DNA from: Nymphaea colorata | Lineage: Eukaryota > Streptophyta > Magnoliopsida > Nymphaeales > Nymphaeaceae | Assembly (NCBI RefSeq): GCF_008831285.2 | Contig: NC_045145.1 | Location: 7,684,802-7,748,801 of the forward strand | Length of the DNA: 64,000 nt | Direction of reading: 5' to 3' | Shown: positions 35,880 to 49,530 of the stretch, piece by piece | How the letters are laid out: each line of letters opens with the position of its first letter | Numbering within the stretch: position 1 is the first letter of the stretch | Translations under genes and position numbers: made by a program | The notes under the pieces: model-generated | Databases searched by the model: none | Seen by the model: only the letters and a program-made list of their open reading frames with translations | Told to the model about the DNA's origin: nothing

Positions 35880-36278
35880 GATACTTGAACTTGGTATCAT
35901 GGTTGATTTGGATCTCATTTCAATACATCATCCATTTCATCTCATTCTAATAGTCTTGATTATATATTCATTCTTGATATGATGGCACCGTGTTTGAAAT
36001 CCATGCTATTTTTCTTTTATCCATTATTTGCTTTAGCAGTGCATGGTAGCCAAAGGTCCATTTCATGAAGTTTTATGTTGGATCCATGTTCATGTTATGG
36101 ATCTATTTTTTTGGAGTTATATCTTGATACTATGCACTTGTCCAAATTTAGGTGTTCAATATGAAATATTGAACATTTTACTTGACCTTGTTCAAACTAA
36201 TTACCATGATATAAAATGTATGCCTTAGTCCATGTCTATATTTTTTTATGCATATAGTCACAATGTCAGGCAGTATAG

Positions 36279-36960
36279 ATGGATTATATAAAAGTGGTGA
36301 GATCTCCAGCCCATGGGCATCACTACAGTCAGTGGACAACATCAGTGAGCCTATTGCATCATATGATACCATTTGGTAAGGCAATGAGGGCTGATACTCT
36401 ATTGCAATTAATTCATCCAAACATATGTGGTCCTATGAGTGTAGCTAGTGGACACGATGCACCATATTTTATTACATTTATTACGACTATTCTCAGTATA
36501 GATGTGTATATCTTATCTCCAATAAATATGAAGAACTAGATTTTGTTGACATTTTATGAATTTGGTAGAGAACCAACTTATCATCAAAACAAAGCTCTTA
36601 GAACATACCACAGTAGAGAATATTTGTCAGAACAGTTTAAACCTTTAAGGAATTGTGTGATGAGAAAGGAATAGATAGGGAAATGACCACTCATTGTACT
36701 CTACAACAAAATTAGTTGCAAAAAGGAGGAATAGAACCTTAGTGGAAATGGCCGGATCTATGATGGCGCAAACACAATTGTTTATCTCCTTTTGGGGGGA
36801 TTGTTTACTGACTGCAACATGTGTTTTAACCGTGCTTCTATTAAATTTATTTCATCAACTCCTTATGAACTATGGATAGGTAGATGACCTAACCATAGCC
36901 ATTTAAGACCTTAGGGGTCAGTGGCATACGTTCATGATCCTTTTCATCCACATGGAAAAT
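36279..36960 (+). pseudogene. Copia integrase remnant
   Basis: Recognisable pieces are I-C-G-P-M-S-V near 36427, Y-F-I-T-F near 36466, R-R-N-R-T-L near 36727, F-W-G-D near 36793 and a later P-H-G-K-L-D near 36948. They follow the copia integrase core and its C-terminal part, but frames change and stops intervene. Confidence 0.78.
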
Positions 36961-36989
36961 TGGATTCAGGAAGAAGAAAGTTTATCATC

Positions 36990-38160
36990 ATACTATCTAT
37001 TGTCTCATATATTAATCTGGAATTACATCAAATGGATGTGAAGAAAACATTCCTTGATGGAGAATTGGATGAAAAATTTACATGGAACAACCTGATGGGT
37101 ATATTGCCAGGTCTATGAGTGCAAAGTTTGCAAGCTCAAACAATCCATTTTTGGGCTTAAGCAATCATCCAGACAATGATATTTAAGATTTCATGAGACC
37201 ATCATTTCAAATAGTTTGATATGGTTCATGAAGTCCATTGTGTTTATATGAGACAACAAACAAAAAATTTTGTGATTCTCTCATTGTATGTTGGTGATAT
37301 ACTATTAGCTAGTAATGACATGGAGTTACTGAAATCAATCAAGGACTGATTGTCTATTCATTTTGAGATGAAAGAACATGGGTGAAGCAACATTTATTCT
37401 AGGCATTGAAATTAAAAAAGATCACTCAAAAAGACTCCTTTCTCTGTCATAGGAGTCATGCATAAAGAAGGTCTTAAAGAGATTTAATATGCAAAGCTAA
37501 AAACTAGTTAGGAAAAAAGTGATAATCTACCAATAAAAATGTGTTCACAAACATTAGACGAAAAACTCTAAATGTCAAGAGTACCAAATTCCAATGCGGT
37601 TGGTAGTCTCATGTACCTATCTATGTGTAAATGGTCATGCATGTGCCATGAAGTCGGTATGGTCAGCCGATACCAATCAAATCCTTGATATACTGCAGTT
37701 AAAAGAATTATGTGGTACTTGAAAGGCATTGAAAAATTGATTCTATGCTATCATTGTGGAGAATGCAAATTAGGAAGGAGACCACGATGAACGAAAATCC
37801 ACATCAAGATATGTGTTTTTGCTTAACCATGATGCAATATCTTGGTGTAGTAAGAAACAAAGATGTGTAGCCCTATCAACCATGAAAGCAAAATTTATAG
37901 CTAGATCCTATGGCAATGCAAGAAGGTGTTTGGTTTTGGAGATTATTTAAGCATTTTGAAATCATCTCATATGCAAATGTCCAAATTACTGTCTATTGTG
38001 GCAATCAAGCAGCGTTGCATTTTAAATTTTTATAATAGAACCAAACACATTATACCAAATGTAAGTACCTTTGAGATGTTGTTCAAAAAGGAAAAATGTT
38101 GTTAAATTATATTTACATTAGTGGAATTACCCTGATCCATTGACTAAACAATTACTGCTA
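36990..38160 (+). pseudogene. Copia RT and RNase H remnant
   Basis: RT begins with Q-M-D-V-K-K-T-F-L-D-G near 37030. The active site is Y-V-G-D-I-L-L-A near 37290, where family members have Y-V-D-D, so a catalytic aspartate is lost. Later pieces are I-L-G-I-E-I-K near 37400 and N-Q-A-A-L-H-F near 38005 of RNase H. Several stops and shifts make it non-functional. Confidence 0.8.
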
Positions 38161-39265
38161 ATTTATTCAAAAAATATGTAATGTCTATGGGACTTAATAA
38201 TATCAAAGTTGAACTTTTGTGTGATAATTCCTTTTAAGTATGTTACATATCTATGTTAGCTTATACAACCAGGTAGATATTGTCTGTTGACATGAACTGA
38301 TCGCCTCAGGCGTCACATGAAAGATGAGCTGAGATGAGATGAATAAGACCTAGGCTCACTCACTGACAAGCAGTTTGTATGTTGAGATGTCAATGAATTT
38401 TAGACACAGTACATTGGTAACATCTTTTACACATTTATATTAAAACATCACATTGATTGGATTAACATGAGGTCTTACATTAAAGATCATAAGACTAACA
38501 TGATCTTATAAAATCATATAGACGTAGTAACCAGATCCAAGGGCTCAGATTTTCTAAGTTGGATTGAAAGAGATATATTTGGGAACTCTAGTCGATTCTC
38601 TTGGAGAGGTTGGACTTTTGGTGGTATGGGAAATGAAGGATATTCCTGACTCCTTTATTGTGTGAGTGCCATGGATAATGAATTTAACATTCATAGAGGC
38701 ATCTTTTTTTTTTTCATGCTCTATGAACTCTTGACTGCATTTTGTAATGATGAATTAGTGATGCTCCTTTAGTGTGTTGCCTGAAGATTATGAATGATTC
38801 AATCTGATGAGGCATATCTGTGAAAATAGCTAGTTTTAATTTAATAAGTACATGTAGGAGAAGAAGATCATTTATCACTTTACAGATGCTTATTGTTTAC
38901 TGTCAGCAAAAATTAAATCACCAAAAGGATATGCTAGATTCAATGGTAAATAAATAGGCATATAAGAAGCCTTAATTTAATATGTTCAACATCATCATAT
39001 GTAGAGGGAATGAATATTTTGAAACTTGTGGAAGTTAAATTTGATCTAAGGTATATAAAACTATGTGTATAACTAAAACACATAAATTAATTTATTTTTA
39101 GGTTGAGCCACTGTGCTTATATTAACCAGCACAGCACACGGTTGGTTATTCATATCTATGATTGTGGGTCGCACAACCCTATCACTAGTATGTTATTCAA
39201 GGATAAGTGTTTGTGTACTCTCGGAGTAAAATAAATAGTCGACCCATCATGTGCGAGTGGGAGAA
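38161..39265 (+). other. 3' untranslated part of copia element
   Basis: No ORF of note. The end, GTGGGAGA at about 39257-39264, is purine-rich and lies just before the 3' LTR, so it probably is the polypurine tract. Confidence 0.5.
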
Positions 39266-39539
39266 TATTAGGTTTTAGTTATAGATCCGCCCATGATGAA
39301 CTGGATCCAAAACAATATAGTAACTGAAAGGAGTTACATAACCGTTCCGCTTACATTGACCACTAATGTTGTGGTTACCGAAAGGGATAATGAATAAGGT
39401 AGACAAAACTAAATGAGAAAGAGACGGATGGTGAAAAACCAGTCCTCGTTGAGCACAAGAGTCAGTGGACAAAGATCTTCACAGCCCGAAACAACAAACT
39501 AAGGTATGTACATTTCTATTTCAGTTTGTTCTTCTGTCA
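39266..39539 (+). repeat. 3' LTR of copia element
   Basis: A 274-base block collinear with the 5' LTR, ending TTCTGTCA. It lacks the plastid insert and about 62 bases present in the 5' copy, apparently lost between two GTG repeats. Confidence 0.82.
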
Positions 39540-42537
39540 ATATGGATTGCTACAGGCTTATTGTGTTCTAGTGAGCTGTATGAATTCTAAGAAGATCAAA
39601 CTATTTTTTATTGTGAACTTTCAAAGAGGCAGGAATAAGTTAATAGCTGCAATTCAGTCGTAGGGATGCCAAAGCTTTTGTGCATCTAGGAAGATCATAA
39701 CACCGGGGATTTGAAATGCTTAGATGCGATTTGGCGAATCTCAATCAAGGCAACATGGCTATTACTGGTTTTAGTGGAAAAGAAGATTGAAAGGGATTTT
39801 GGAGGGGAGAAGATCATGCCTGAAGAGGTGGAAATAATTGAATTGGTTACTACGTTAACATTTCTCATCATAAAGAGGTTCCGTAGGGGTGGGTCAAAGG
39901 CTAGTGTCATACAGGGATGCTGATGGTAGATATATACAAATTTGGGTGGTTTTTTTTTTATGCACCTTATTTTTGTGCCTGAGATAGGGGCTTCTTTTTG
40001 TTTGCTCCTGTGTTTTTTGGTGGGAGCAAATGTGGCTAGTTGAGTATTTTGGTTCTTGTGACGAAACAGAGCAACATTCCTTGTTTCTTGCTTTCGTATA
40101 TATTATTTGTTAGTAATAACAACGCGGAAGCCTATCACCTAGCATGCATCTCTTTCTGTTGGAGTACTTGCGTGTTATTCTAGTAGATCTTGATAGGTTT
40201 CAGTAGCTAGGTTTAGACACCTTACGGAGTTTTAGTCTGGGAATCCGGTCTTTCTGCAGTCATTTTAATCTCAATTTTTTCTTTATGTAGTTTCTTATAA
40301 AACTTTTAGAGGTCGTTTGTTCTGTCATTCGTCAGTCATTCGTTAGGCGAAAGTAAGAAAAAATATTGCCATTCTTTTTTTGCAGTGTTAGTCTTCGGTT
40401 TGTTTTAAATATGTAGCATTTGCGCCAGTTGCTTCGTACTTTTGGGTAGTCAGTCTTTGGTTTTCCATTTTTTCTGCAAGTACTGTATTAGATACCATGA
40501 GAGTTTAGCGTGGTCTAGAGGAATATTGGACCAGTGAATCTCATCATTTCAATGCTAGAGAGGATAATATTGGACTTTCTGGCTTTAGATTGGGATTTAG
40601 TATAGGGCATCACTCAATTCATTTTATTTTTGGATTTTACTTAATTAGTTTTGTTTTTGTTGGAAAATTTAATCTATAACGTCATATGTGTTTTATCACT
40701 CTTATTTTCATTTTGCGGAAATAAAGAGTGTGACTTGTTTGAAATACTTGGTATTTCTTTTGTTAATTAGATTACGGACATTGTTTTTACTAGGATATAT
40801 ATTGAAAAATATTGTCTAATAATACCTTTAGCTGAAAAAGTTATTGTCGGTAGCAACAAGGCGAGGCAGTGATGCCACGGGTACTGACTGAATTAGGTTC
40901 CCCAAATATTTTTCCTTGGGTTTGTCTGTCAGTCTTCTCAGGTCTCTTTTAACAAATTTAATCATTCAAAAACAAAAAAATTGTGAAAATCTGATGATTA
41001 AGTCAAATTTTGTGGACCAAGAAGGTTAAGTCATATATTATTGTTAGAAACTTATATAGATCTGATTTTATGCAGATAATGATCTTCATTATGTTTTTTA
41101 TTCTTACAAATCAAGTCTGTCTTTTACTCTCATTAGTGAAGACCAATCCTCACCAATTGTTCAAGCTAATTAGTAAAGTGGAGGTGCAATTGGCGTCTGA
41201 CGTAGGATCCTTATCAACAGATATCTACATGTATTCTCCACGAAGCACAGAGTAGATTCAGTGGATGATTCAAGCTGGTTGTATGCTGCTTGGTGATAAT
41301 GACCAGAATACCTATAGTCAGTAAAATGGGAGTTCCACTATAACAACAAAAATAGGTGGCCAAAAAGATAAAAAAAAAAAAACCCAACTTTTCTTCCTTT
41401 TTTTTTTTTCATTTTTGATTCCTATCTGTTGTGTACACCATGCCATGGTGATGCACGCAACTCACTACTCACTCTCGGATAAATTACTTTTAACTTTTAA
41501 GGCAATTTGGTGGCTCCATCCCTTATTAAATAATTTCTCCTCGGTTGCGTCAACAGAATCCTGTTCGGTCTGGTTGTAAGTCGAATTGTTAATGATGCAG
41601 CTCATGGTTGGTGGCACCAACGCGCCCATTCCAGCTGTTCACACTGGCCGTCTCTAACAAGATCCTTTATCTTTTCTCCTTTTGTTTGACGTTAAAGTCA
41701 CTTCACGTATATTAGTTCACCGTTGGTTGGAAAAATAGATACCTGCTTTAGCCGTTTAGTAACTGTTACATTATTCTAGCTAGTTTTGAATTCCATACAC
41801 AGAACCCACTCTTAGTTGCAGTTTTCCCACATAAGGCAGTACATGATCAGCCGGTGCTTCTATCAGTGCCTCAAGGGGAGATAGGGCACTGGGCAGTACG
41901 TGGCCTTTTTTATCATAAAAAGTAGTTCGGGGTGTGAGGCATTACCAAGCATGCTCTATAAGCCTTCGGGGTGTGAGGCATTACCAAGCATGTGGCGTGA
42001 GTCATACCAGGAAGGGGCCAAAAGGCTTTTATTTGGGGTGGTAAATGGAAAAAAAAAAAAAAAAGGAAGAAGTTCTATCCCTCAAAATTATAGAAACAAA
42101 AGCCAAGGCAACTTATATCAAATAAAAGATATGGTACTCAGAGAGGCACGCTATATATGTACTTTCTTTTTTTATTGGATTAACAAAGATCAGACATAAC
42201 TCCTACTTCATATACATTCTATATATTTTGTTCCGATCCTTTCTCGACTTCAGAACTCATTTATTTATCATTGGGATCCATATAAGTGCCTAAAGAAGCA
42301 GACACAAGAACTGACTAAGACTTATTATGTGTCTCAACCCATGAGCTAACTCGGTTGCTAAGGAAGAAGTCTATATTTGATGGATCTAATCTTTCCGGTC
42401 GATGGTTATAATGTTCCAATGATATAAAAAAGAGAAAAAATAATTAAAAAGTTGGGTCTCATACAGATCAGGAACATCACTAACAATCTGAACCAGCACC
42501 ACCGCGTGACGCCTGCTGATCCAGCATAACTAAAGAC
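39540..42537. other. Intergenic, old repeat remnants
   Basis: No convincing gene. It holds T tracts near 39950 and 41400 and a 28-base direct duplication (TTCGGGGTGTGAGGCATTAC start) at 41926 and 41967. The first 600 bases could be the tail of the LINE interrupted by the copia element, which is only a guess. Confidence 0.4.
41926..41994. repeat. 28-base direct duplication
   Basis: The same 28 bases (start TTCGGGGTGTGAGG) occur at 41926 and 41967, 13 bases apart. Confidence 0.8.
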
Positions 42538-42543
42538 TTTATT
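42538..42543 (-). terminator. Poly(A) signal of HIPP gene
   Basis: AATAAA on the minus strand, 47 bases after the stop codon. Confidence 0.6.
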
Positions 42544-42589
42544 TCAGATCTTCAATTGAGACCGGTGCCTTTGTCATATCTAGATCTTC

Positions 42590-43879
42590 CTACATGACCG
42601 TGCAGGTAGAGTCCTCCTCGCTGAAGAACCCGGCCGATTGCTGGCCATAGTGGTTTTGCCCGTGGCTGCTGCCACATGAGCAATATGGCGGCCTCTCATG
42701 GACGCCTTGGCAAGATTTAGGATAGTACCCATAGGGGTACTGCCCATAGTAACCCCAGCTAGCCGGTGCGCCGATCGCCGGAATCGAGTACACCTCAGTG
42801 GCGACCGCCGGCGTCTCTATCATTGCTGCCGCTGGAGCGGCTGGTTTGGGTGCTGACTTCTCTGGCTCTTTATCATCAGCCTTAGGTGCTGGATCTTTTT
42901 TCTTGTCATCTCCTTTCTTTTTGTCGTCATCCTTGTCGTCGTTCTTGGCCTTCTTCTTGTCCTCCGCTGGTTTCTCTCCTTTTGCCGCCGTCTCCTTCTT
43001 AGGCGCCCTCGCTTCTTTCTTCACACTTATCTCGTTCACTTCGTAACTGAGGATAAACTTGCCAACCTTGCGGCTGATCTTCTTCATGAACTTCTCGGGA
43101 TCGAACGTCCCCGTGATTGTCACCGTGTTCTCCTTCTCATCGAAGTTCTTGGTCTGCAAATCTGCTCAGTCAATCGAGGCAAACATGCATCCATTAGAAG
43201 AATTTCACAACCTTAGAAACAATTAATCCACTAAGATTAGCACTAGCACTGTCCAAACGAATCGGCGATCACCCTCGTCGACAGAACATTAATCGCCAAT
43301 AAGTGTCTTCACCATTAATTCCAGATCAGAATCTCTTTCGAATGACGCAAGTTCTTGCCCCACGATGGTTGTTAAAAAAAGTTGATGTAAAACTCAAAAA
43401 ACATGCACATTTTAACCACCATATGGGTAGATTCAAGTTGTCTAGAATAAAGAAATACATTAATTTTTCAATGCTTCAATGGAACTATTTTTCTGTACTG
43501 CAAATTGTGATGCAATACTGTAGTTGAGTTTATCACTCCCCACCTAAGTACCAGAGCTGTCCTGTACCTCGGTGGACAGGGGAATGGGAAGGAGTTTCGG
43601 CTTCTTGGGGACCGGGTATATAAAGTTATATATAGTAAAGAGAGAGCAAGAAGGAGAGGCAGGGAATTTTACCACAAATACAAACGGAGCATAATGCTTT
43701 GGTGATCTTCTTCTGACAAGTAGGACAGTCCAATCTCACTTTCATTACAATCGAGTATACCTGAAGTTTTTCAAGAAGACGGAAACTGAATTTTGTTAGA
43801 GACTGGTTTGAAGATGAAAAACTTGGATTAAGGAAGAGTTACAAGGATGGAATGCTAAATGCAACCTTACCTTCGACAT
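42590..43879 (-). CDS. Heavy-metal-associated isoprenylated plant protein (HIPP)
   Basis: Three coding exons, read right to left: 43879-43871 (ATG TCG AAG), 43760-43673 and 43161-42590, with GT-AG introns and phases that join in frame to 222 codons. Exon 2 gives V-M-K-V-R-L-D-C-P-T-C-Q-K-K-I, the metal-binding CxxC of an HMA domain (about residues 8-75). A lysine/aspartate-rich linker follows, then a proline- and tyrosine-rich tail ending C-T-V-M, a CaaX box for farnesylation. HIPPs bind metals such as copper, zinc or cadmium and are usually membrane- or nucleus-associated; which metal cannot be told. A very short first coding exon is plausible for the family. Upstream is a TATA-like box. Codon use and frame are clean, unlike the transposons nearby. 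Confidence 0.88.
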
Positions 43880-44031
43880 TCTGATGATGAAAGTGGGAAC
43901 AGTACGCTGTGCGCGCAGTGGAAAGGGCGGGCAGGGGAGAGAGGTGAGGAAGTCAGTGTGAAATGAGAAGGGAGGAGGGAGGGAGGAACTCTCTGCGTGA
44001 TACAGATGTAAGGCAAGGGTGTGAAAATATG

Positions 44032-44040
44032 AATAAATAG
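44032..44040 (-). promoter_or_regulatory. TATA-like box of HIPP gene
   Basis: The minus strand reads CTATTTATT about 155 bases upstream of the start codon, which would place the transcript start near 44005. Confidence 0.4.
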
Positions 44041-44099
44041 CGATCAATAATGGCGGCCGTCCAATAAGGTATGGACAAGTGCTCTCACAGAAATTGTTT

Positions 44100-44867
44100 G
44101 GTGGAAGGTGAGGCGTTGAAATCAACTTGGTTAGGTTGGCACAGCCAGGCAATCCGATCTCTGCACATGCTTCCAGTGGGTGTTACCTTCTCTCCAAAAC
44201 AAGAACTTTTATAAATTTCTTGAAATTTTTTAATCTGCAGAGGGTCGGTAGGCACGTCGCAGGACTCTTCTTCACTGACTCTGGATTTTGGTGGAGGCTA
44301 CTACTGTAGGCAATGTTGGAAATTAACTGCTCTGTATTCAGGATTCCGCAGTGACATGTAGACATTTCTGGATAAATCTGAATCACACCCATGTAGGAAA
44401 CTATGGTCGCCTCAATGCGGATCTAGCTATACCATGTTGGCATTTTCTTAAATATTTCGGTCGATGAATCTTTTGACTTTTGACATTTGTCGGTGATGTA
44501 ACTTTTTGCCGCCGGCCTGTTGCCTAAGTATGGCGGATCGAGAAGTTCAAGAAGATGTTAGCATTTAACAAATTCAAAAAGCGTACACCATGCGTTGGCT
44601 TTATATGTCAGAAATTTCAACCATTTCATAGAAGATCTGTAAAGCATACAAATGGAATATAAATTGGGCACAATGTATCAGGCCGCCACTAATAAGAGCT
44701 AGAAATCAACTGGAGCGTACACAAATAAGTTAAATATACTGAACATAAGGAACCCACGATTAATGAGGAAAGAAGGCAAGCATATTTCACATTTCGATTG
44801 AAAGTTTTAGGTTATTCATATAGAGAATGAGTTCATGCACCACCCTGTCCATGCCCTTGGATGAACT

Positions 44868-44930
<63 letters not shown>

Positions 44931-46310
44931 GGGAGAAGGGTATTTTTGGAGTTTTAAAAAAGTAGTCTTTTTTTGGTCTTTTAACTTTTTTTTACTATTT
45001 TTTGTTCTTACAAAAAGATTCTTTTTTTACCAACCAGAAAACTTCTGGTCATTTCATACTTGGTGCACAATTTTTTATGCATGGGAAAGGTACATGTAAC
45101 CATTTTCAACTCATATATGCCCTACAGACAGTACTGTAATTAAGATATGAAAATTGTTGCAAGTTGTCACGAACATTGAATATTTGAGGAACTGGGAACT
45201 TTAGTTTGTCCTAGCTGGTAGAAGACGTCGTAGTTTCTACTAGTCGATATTTGGTGGAAGGGATCCCGTGGATTTTAATGAGCTTCAGTGCATATTAGTT
45301 GATGAAGAACTTAAAAACGAGTGAGAATCCAAGGCATTGTAACAACAAAAATTCTTACTGGTTCGATGCACCAAACCATATGTTGATATTGGCAATGCAT
45401 TTGTTTGATGTGCCTTCAACAATGCATGCATGATTTTGAAACTGTTCATACAGTAAGAGTTGTCATGTCACCGATGGAATAAAAACCAGGTGCCAGGTAT
45501 GATCGTCAGTTGAGAAGGATATTTTAGGTGAAGGGCCCAGGTCAAATTGTTACAAAACTTTTTTACATAGTGATCTCAAGCTCTGATGAAATAACAAACA
45601 TACTGTTGAATTTTGATCTCTTCCATTTAACCACTAGCTTTCTACGTAATCTAAGCGATTAAATGAAATACATCAAACTCCGGCGAGTTTTTTTCTGTTC
45701 AGTCAACACCTGAGTGTGTTTCCGTAAAACTTTTGGTACACTTTACTATCGATTTCTTTCATTAATTACACTTGATTTACATATAATTTAGGCACCTCAA
45801 TGAAAGAAACCAAATCTTGAACAAGATTTTTTGTGATTCCATCAAATTTTTGTGTCTATTTTTGTAAAATTAATTTCAATTAATCCCATATCTCCCATAG
45901 TAAGCAATGATGGTTGTTCAAATGATAGAACCTTTGATAGGCCCATTAATTAGGTAGCCCAGTATTTTTGCGTGCATAATTCGTCATCATTAAAACACAA
46001 ATGACAAAGAAAGTAAATAGGAATTGACGTGCATCATGAAATGACCAAGAGCGGCAATCGTTTGAATTACCTTTGACTGACTGTATTATTTGTATAACCA
46101 TTTGTTGAGAATCCAAGTTCAGAAGGCATATGTGGAGTACTCTATACCAAACCGCCTATTTTAAAAAGCTGCACAAAAAGCAAAGCATATGCTTCACACC
46201 ACAAAACAATGACTCCTACTTCGTCCATGCTCCAATGGGTGTAGAACCACGGTGTTGGGGGTCAGAATCCCTCCTCATTGGCAACTGGTCTCAAAGGGGA
46301 ATGCCTCGTA
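44100..46310. other. Intergenic with TA microsatellite
   Basis: No gene seen. A TA tract occupies 44871-44926. Confidence 0.5.
44871..44926. repeat. TA microsatellite
   Basis: About 28 TA units in a row. Confidence 0.92.
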
Positions 46311-46455
46311 CCAGTCGAGCTGGTGGCCTGGTATAAACCTGATTATCTGTTTGATTCCTATGAGTGTTACTCCTTTAAATAGCAAACAGTCGAGCTGGTG
46401 GGCTGGTATAAACCTGATCAACTGTTTGATTCTTATGAGTGTTACTCCTTTAGAT
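46311..46455. repeat. Tandem duplication of about 76 bases
   Basis: CAGTCGAGCTGGTGG begins at about 46313 and again at 46388, followed by the same GGTATAAACCTGAT and GAGTGTTACTCCTTTA words. Few differences separate the copies. Confidence 0.8.
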
Positions 46456-48541
46456 TTAGATAGCAAAAAGTAGACGTGCTACACTCCTTAACTTTTTATG
46501 AGACCATGTTACCTCCAATGAAAATGCAATGCCAGTAATAAATTTTCTATGCAGTATACCTACCCAATATGTGTCTGAATATCCTTTAATGTCGATGTTT
46601 CCATTAATCTTATACCACAATCTTGGACCCGTAGTTTTCTTTAGGTACCTCAAAATTCGATCAACCATTTTAACATTAATCAGCTTTGGAGGACTTATGT
46701 GTTGACTAACCAAGCTAACAACTAATGTAATGTCAGGTCTAGTAACCAAAATATGGATCAATGGGAGTGTCAATAGGCTTAGATCTAATTTTACCAGTCT
46801 CCTTGAGAAGATCGAGGAGTGTTGAGACATGAATATGCCTTTCTTCAATCTGGAGAATTATATGCCCAGGAAGTGCAATAGTCTTCCCAAGTCCTTGATT
46901 TCAAAGGCATTGTAGATAATTTTTTTAGTTTTGGCAATGATGTCCAAATTATTTCCAGTAATTATAATGTCATCAACATGTATGAGAATAATTACCAAGT
47001 TTTCTCCAATCCTCTTGATGAATACTAAATTGTTAGCATGACTATGAGAAAAGTGTTTTCCTTCTAGTGCCACACTCAATTTTTGATGTCACACTTTTCA
47101 AGATTGTTTTAGCCCATAAATTGATTTCTTGAGACGACACACTAGCCATGGGTTGTTTTCTTGAGAGTGTCTAGGGGAAGTTGCATGACTACTCATTCAG
47201 ATCACCTTATAAGATGGCATTCTTGACATCTAGCTGGAACAACGACCATCCAAAGTTGCATGCCATAGAGATAAAATTCTTTTGGTGTTCATCTTTGCAA
47301 TGTGTGCAAACGTCTCTTCATATTCTAGACCTTGAGTTTGAGTGTGTCCCTTTGCAACAATTTGGCTTTATGTCTTTCTATGAATCCATCATTATTGCAC
47401 TTAGTTTTATATATCCACTTGCATCCAATGGGTCTCTTATTTTCATGTAAGATAGTGATGTCCCGTGTGTGATTTTTTCGAGGTGCACTGAGCTCTTCAT
47501 TCATTGCCTGGACCCAAATAGGTTGAGTCTTTGCTTCTTGATATGAGACTGGATCATTCGGACGAGACATATTGCTTAGAAAGGCAGTATGCCATTTGGA
47601 CAGATGCTGAAATTGAAGGTTCGTTGCCATGGATATATACTGGCAACATAAGTGACATAGTCATCAAGATGTCTGGGGTGATGATTGGTTCTTTATGATC
47701 TCTTAACATTAAGTTCCTCATGATCTTTGCCAGTCCGTGTTCCTGCATATTTTCCTCAGAGTTCTGAATGTGTTCAAGAAGCTATTCAGCCCGTTGAGAT
47801 GTAGTTATCGCTATGCCAAACTCTTTGTACTCATCTATGCATGGTTGAATGATAACATTTGAGTCGATCTCCCCTTGTATATCTTAATCAAAGGAGTGAA
47901 AGAAAGGGTTTTCTTCATTGAAAATAACATCATGAGAAATCAGAAACTGATTTTGTTTCACATCATAACAACTGTAACCCTTTTTTGAGGATGAATATCC
48001 TGGAAACACTCACTTATTGCCTCTAGGACAGAGTTTGTCGACTTCCAATGTTTACAAAAGCGGTGCACCCAAATACATATATATGAGAGATCTTTAGTTC
48101 TTTTTGTAGCAAGATCTTTTTGTAACAAAATTTCAAGAGGAGCTTTTCCTTTTAGCTACCTGGAAAGAGAGCAATTTATGATATAGCATGTAGTGAGCAC
48201 TGCATCGCTCCAATATAGAGGTCGGGATTTAGAGAGCCCTCACCAGTCTTCTTCGTCGTCACTCGGTCATGTATTATCACATTAGTAGGTGAAAAAATAA
48301 CTTCACAATTCATGTCGCTAGTGATCTTAGAGATAGATAACGAGTTAAGAGGAGATGTCAGGCATATATAGAGCTTTAGATAAGCATGAAAAATAAAAGA
48401 ACCATAAACAACCTGTGCCACTAACTTTCATGTGAGATCGGTTGACTATGGTACTGTAGTGCAACTTTTATGAGCAGAAAGATTCTTGGAAAAATCTCCA
48501 TTCATGGTCATGTGCTCGCTGGCCCCAGAATCAATAGCCCA
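46456..48541 (-). pseudogene. Copia protease, integrase end, RT and RNase H remnant
   Basis: Read right to left: protease D-S-G-A-S-E-H-M-T near 48525; pre-integrase with L-N-S-L-S-I-S-K-I-T near 48340; then directly integrase-end motifs (Y-V-F-G-C-T-A-F near 48085), with the DDE core missing, apparently by deletion near 48176. RT follows with W-V-Q-A-M-N-E-E near 47510 and an active site I-H-V-D-D-I-I-I near 46980. RNase H ends the set near 46500. Several stops and shifts break it. It belonged to a Ty1/copia element on the minus strand. Confidence 0.8.
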
Positions 48542-49530
48542 CTAGTTGGATGAAACTGTACCTTTATTGCCAATTTCATAGTTCGACTGAGCTGAGGCAG
48601 TGACTACAAATTGAGATCCATCAACACAATGAAGCAGTTCATTGATCTTTTTTAAAAGAATCGGCATATCTGGTGATTCATATTTCTGCTTAGTAGCTGA
48701 GGTTTCGGCACTTGCTGTTGCATCTTTAGGTTTCTTCAAATCATTTGGCCTCCCATAGATGTACTGGCAATGGTCAAGGGTATGGCCATCCTTCTTACAG
48801 TGAGTACAAAATCTCTTTGTTCTGAGTCTGCCTTTGACATCAATGATACCTTTGTTAGCAACAAACGCAGGCTTCTCAGCCTGTTCACCATCACCACTAA
48901 CAGCTCCAGGGTTCATCATGATTTTCCTAGATGAATCACTCAAAAGAAAAGAACATGCAGCGGACAGGAAAGGCAATGCTGACAACGTAAGAATCTACTT
49001 TCTCGCTGTTTCATACTCAGGTTCAAGACTAGCAGGAAGCTCAAATATTTTTTGCTGCTCATGGATTTTTTCTCTAGAACTCAATCTCTCAGTCATAAGA
49101 TAATCTAACTCATCCCATTTACCATGCAGTTCTCCCAAATGTTCACTGAGAGGTTGAACTTCCCTTTAATGTTGCGGATGCTTTGAGACAAGTGGAACAT
49201 TCGAGCAAGTTTATTCTTTTCACCATAAATATTCTTGGCTTTCTTCCATATTCGAGTGGCAGTTTGGGCAAAATACAACTCTTGAGCAATGTTGGGTTCC
49301 ATAGAGTTGATCAGCCAAGACATGTCGAGAGGATTATTGGATCACCACTCTTTATATGAAGGATCATTCTCATTGGGCCTGGGGGATCTCCGGTGATATA
49401 ATCAAGCTTTGACTTGCCACTGAGATAAAGCATGGCAGACTTGGACCATGCCAGATAATTTGTGCCATTCTATAGACTTCTATTTGAGAACCATATTCTC
49501 CACAAGCACTTAATGTGGTTCAGCCACTGG
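48542..49530 (-). pseudogene. Copia Gag remnant
   Basis: It begins near 49480 with N-G-T-N-Y-L-A-W, then L-D-Y-I-T-G near 49400 and M-S-W-L-I-N-S-M-E-P at 49323, the N-terminal Gag region of copia elements. A zinc knuckle (H-C-K-K-D-G-H-T-L-D-H-C) lies near 48800. Frameshifts occur near 49330 and 49100. No LTRs could be assigned to this element. Confidence 0.8.

Larger units (their letters stand above)
34286..36278 (+). other. Decayed internal region of copia element (gag not recognisable)
   Basis: This region should hold gag and protease. I see no family motif, only short ORFs and, from about 35150, an inverted-repeat and microsatellite block. Confidence 0.5.
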
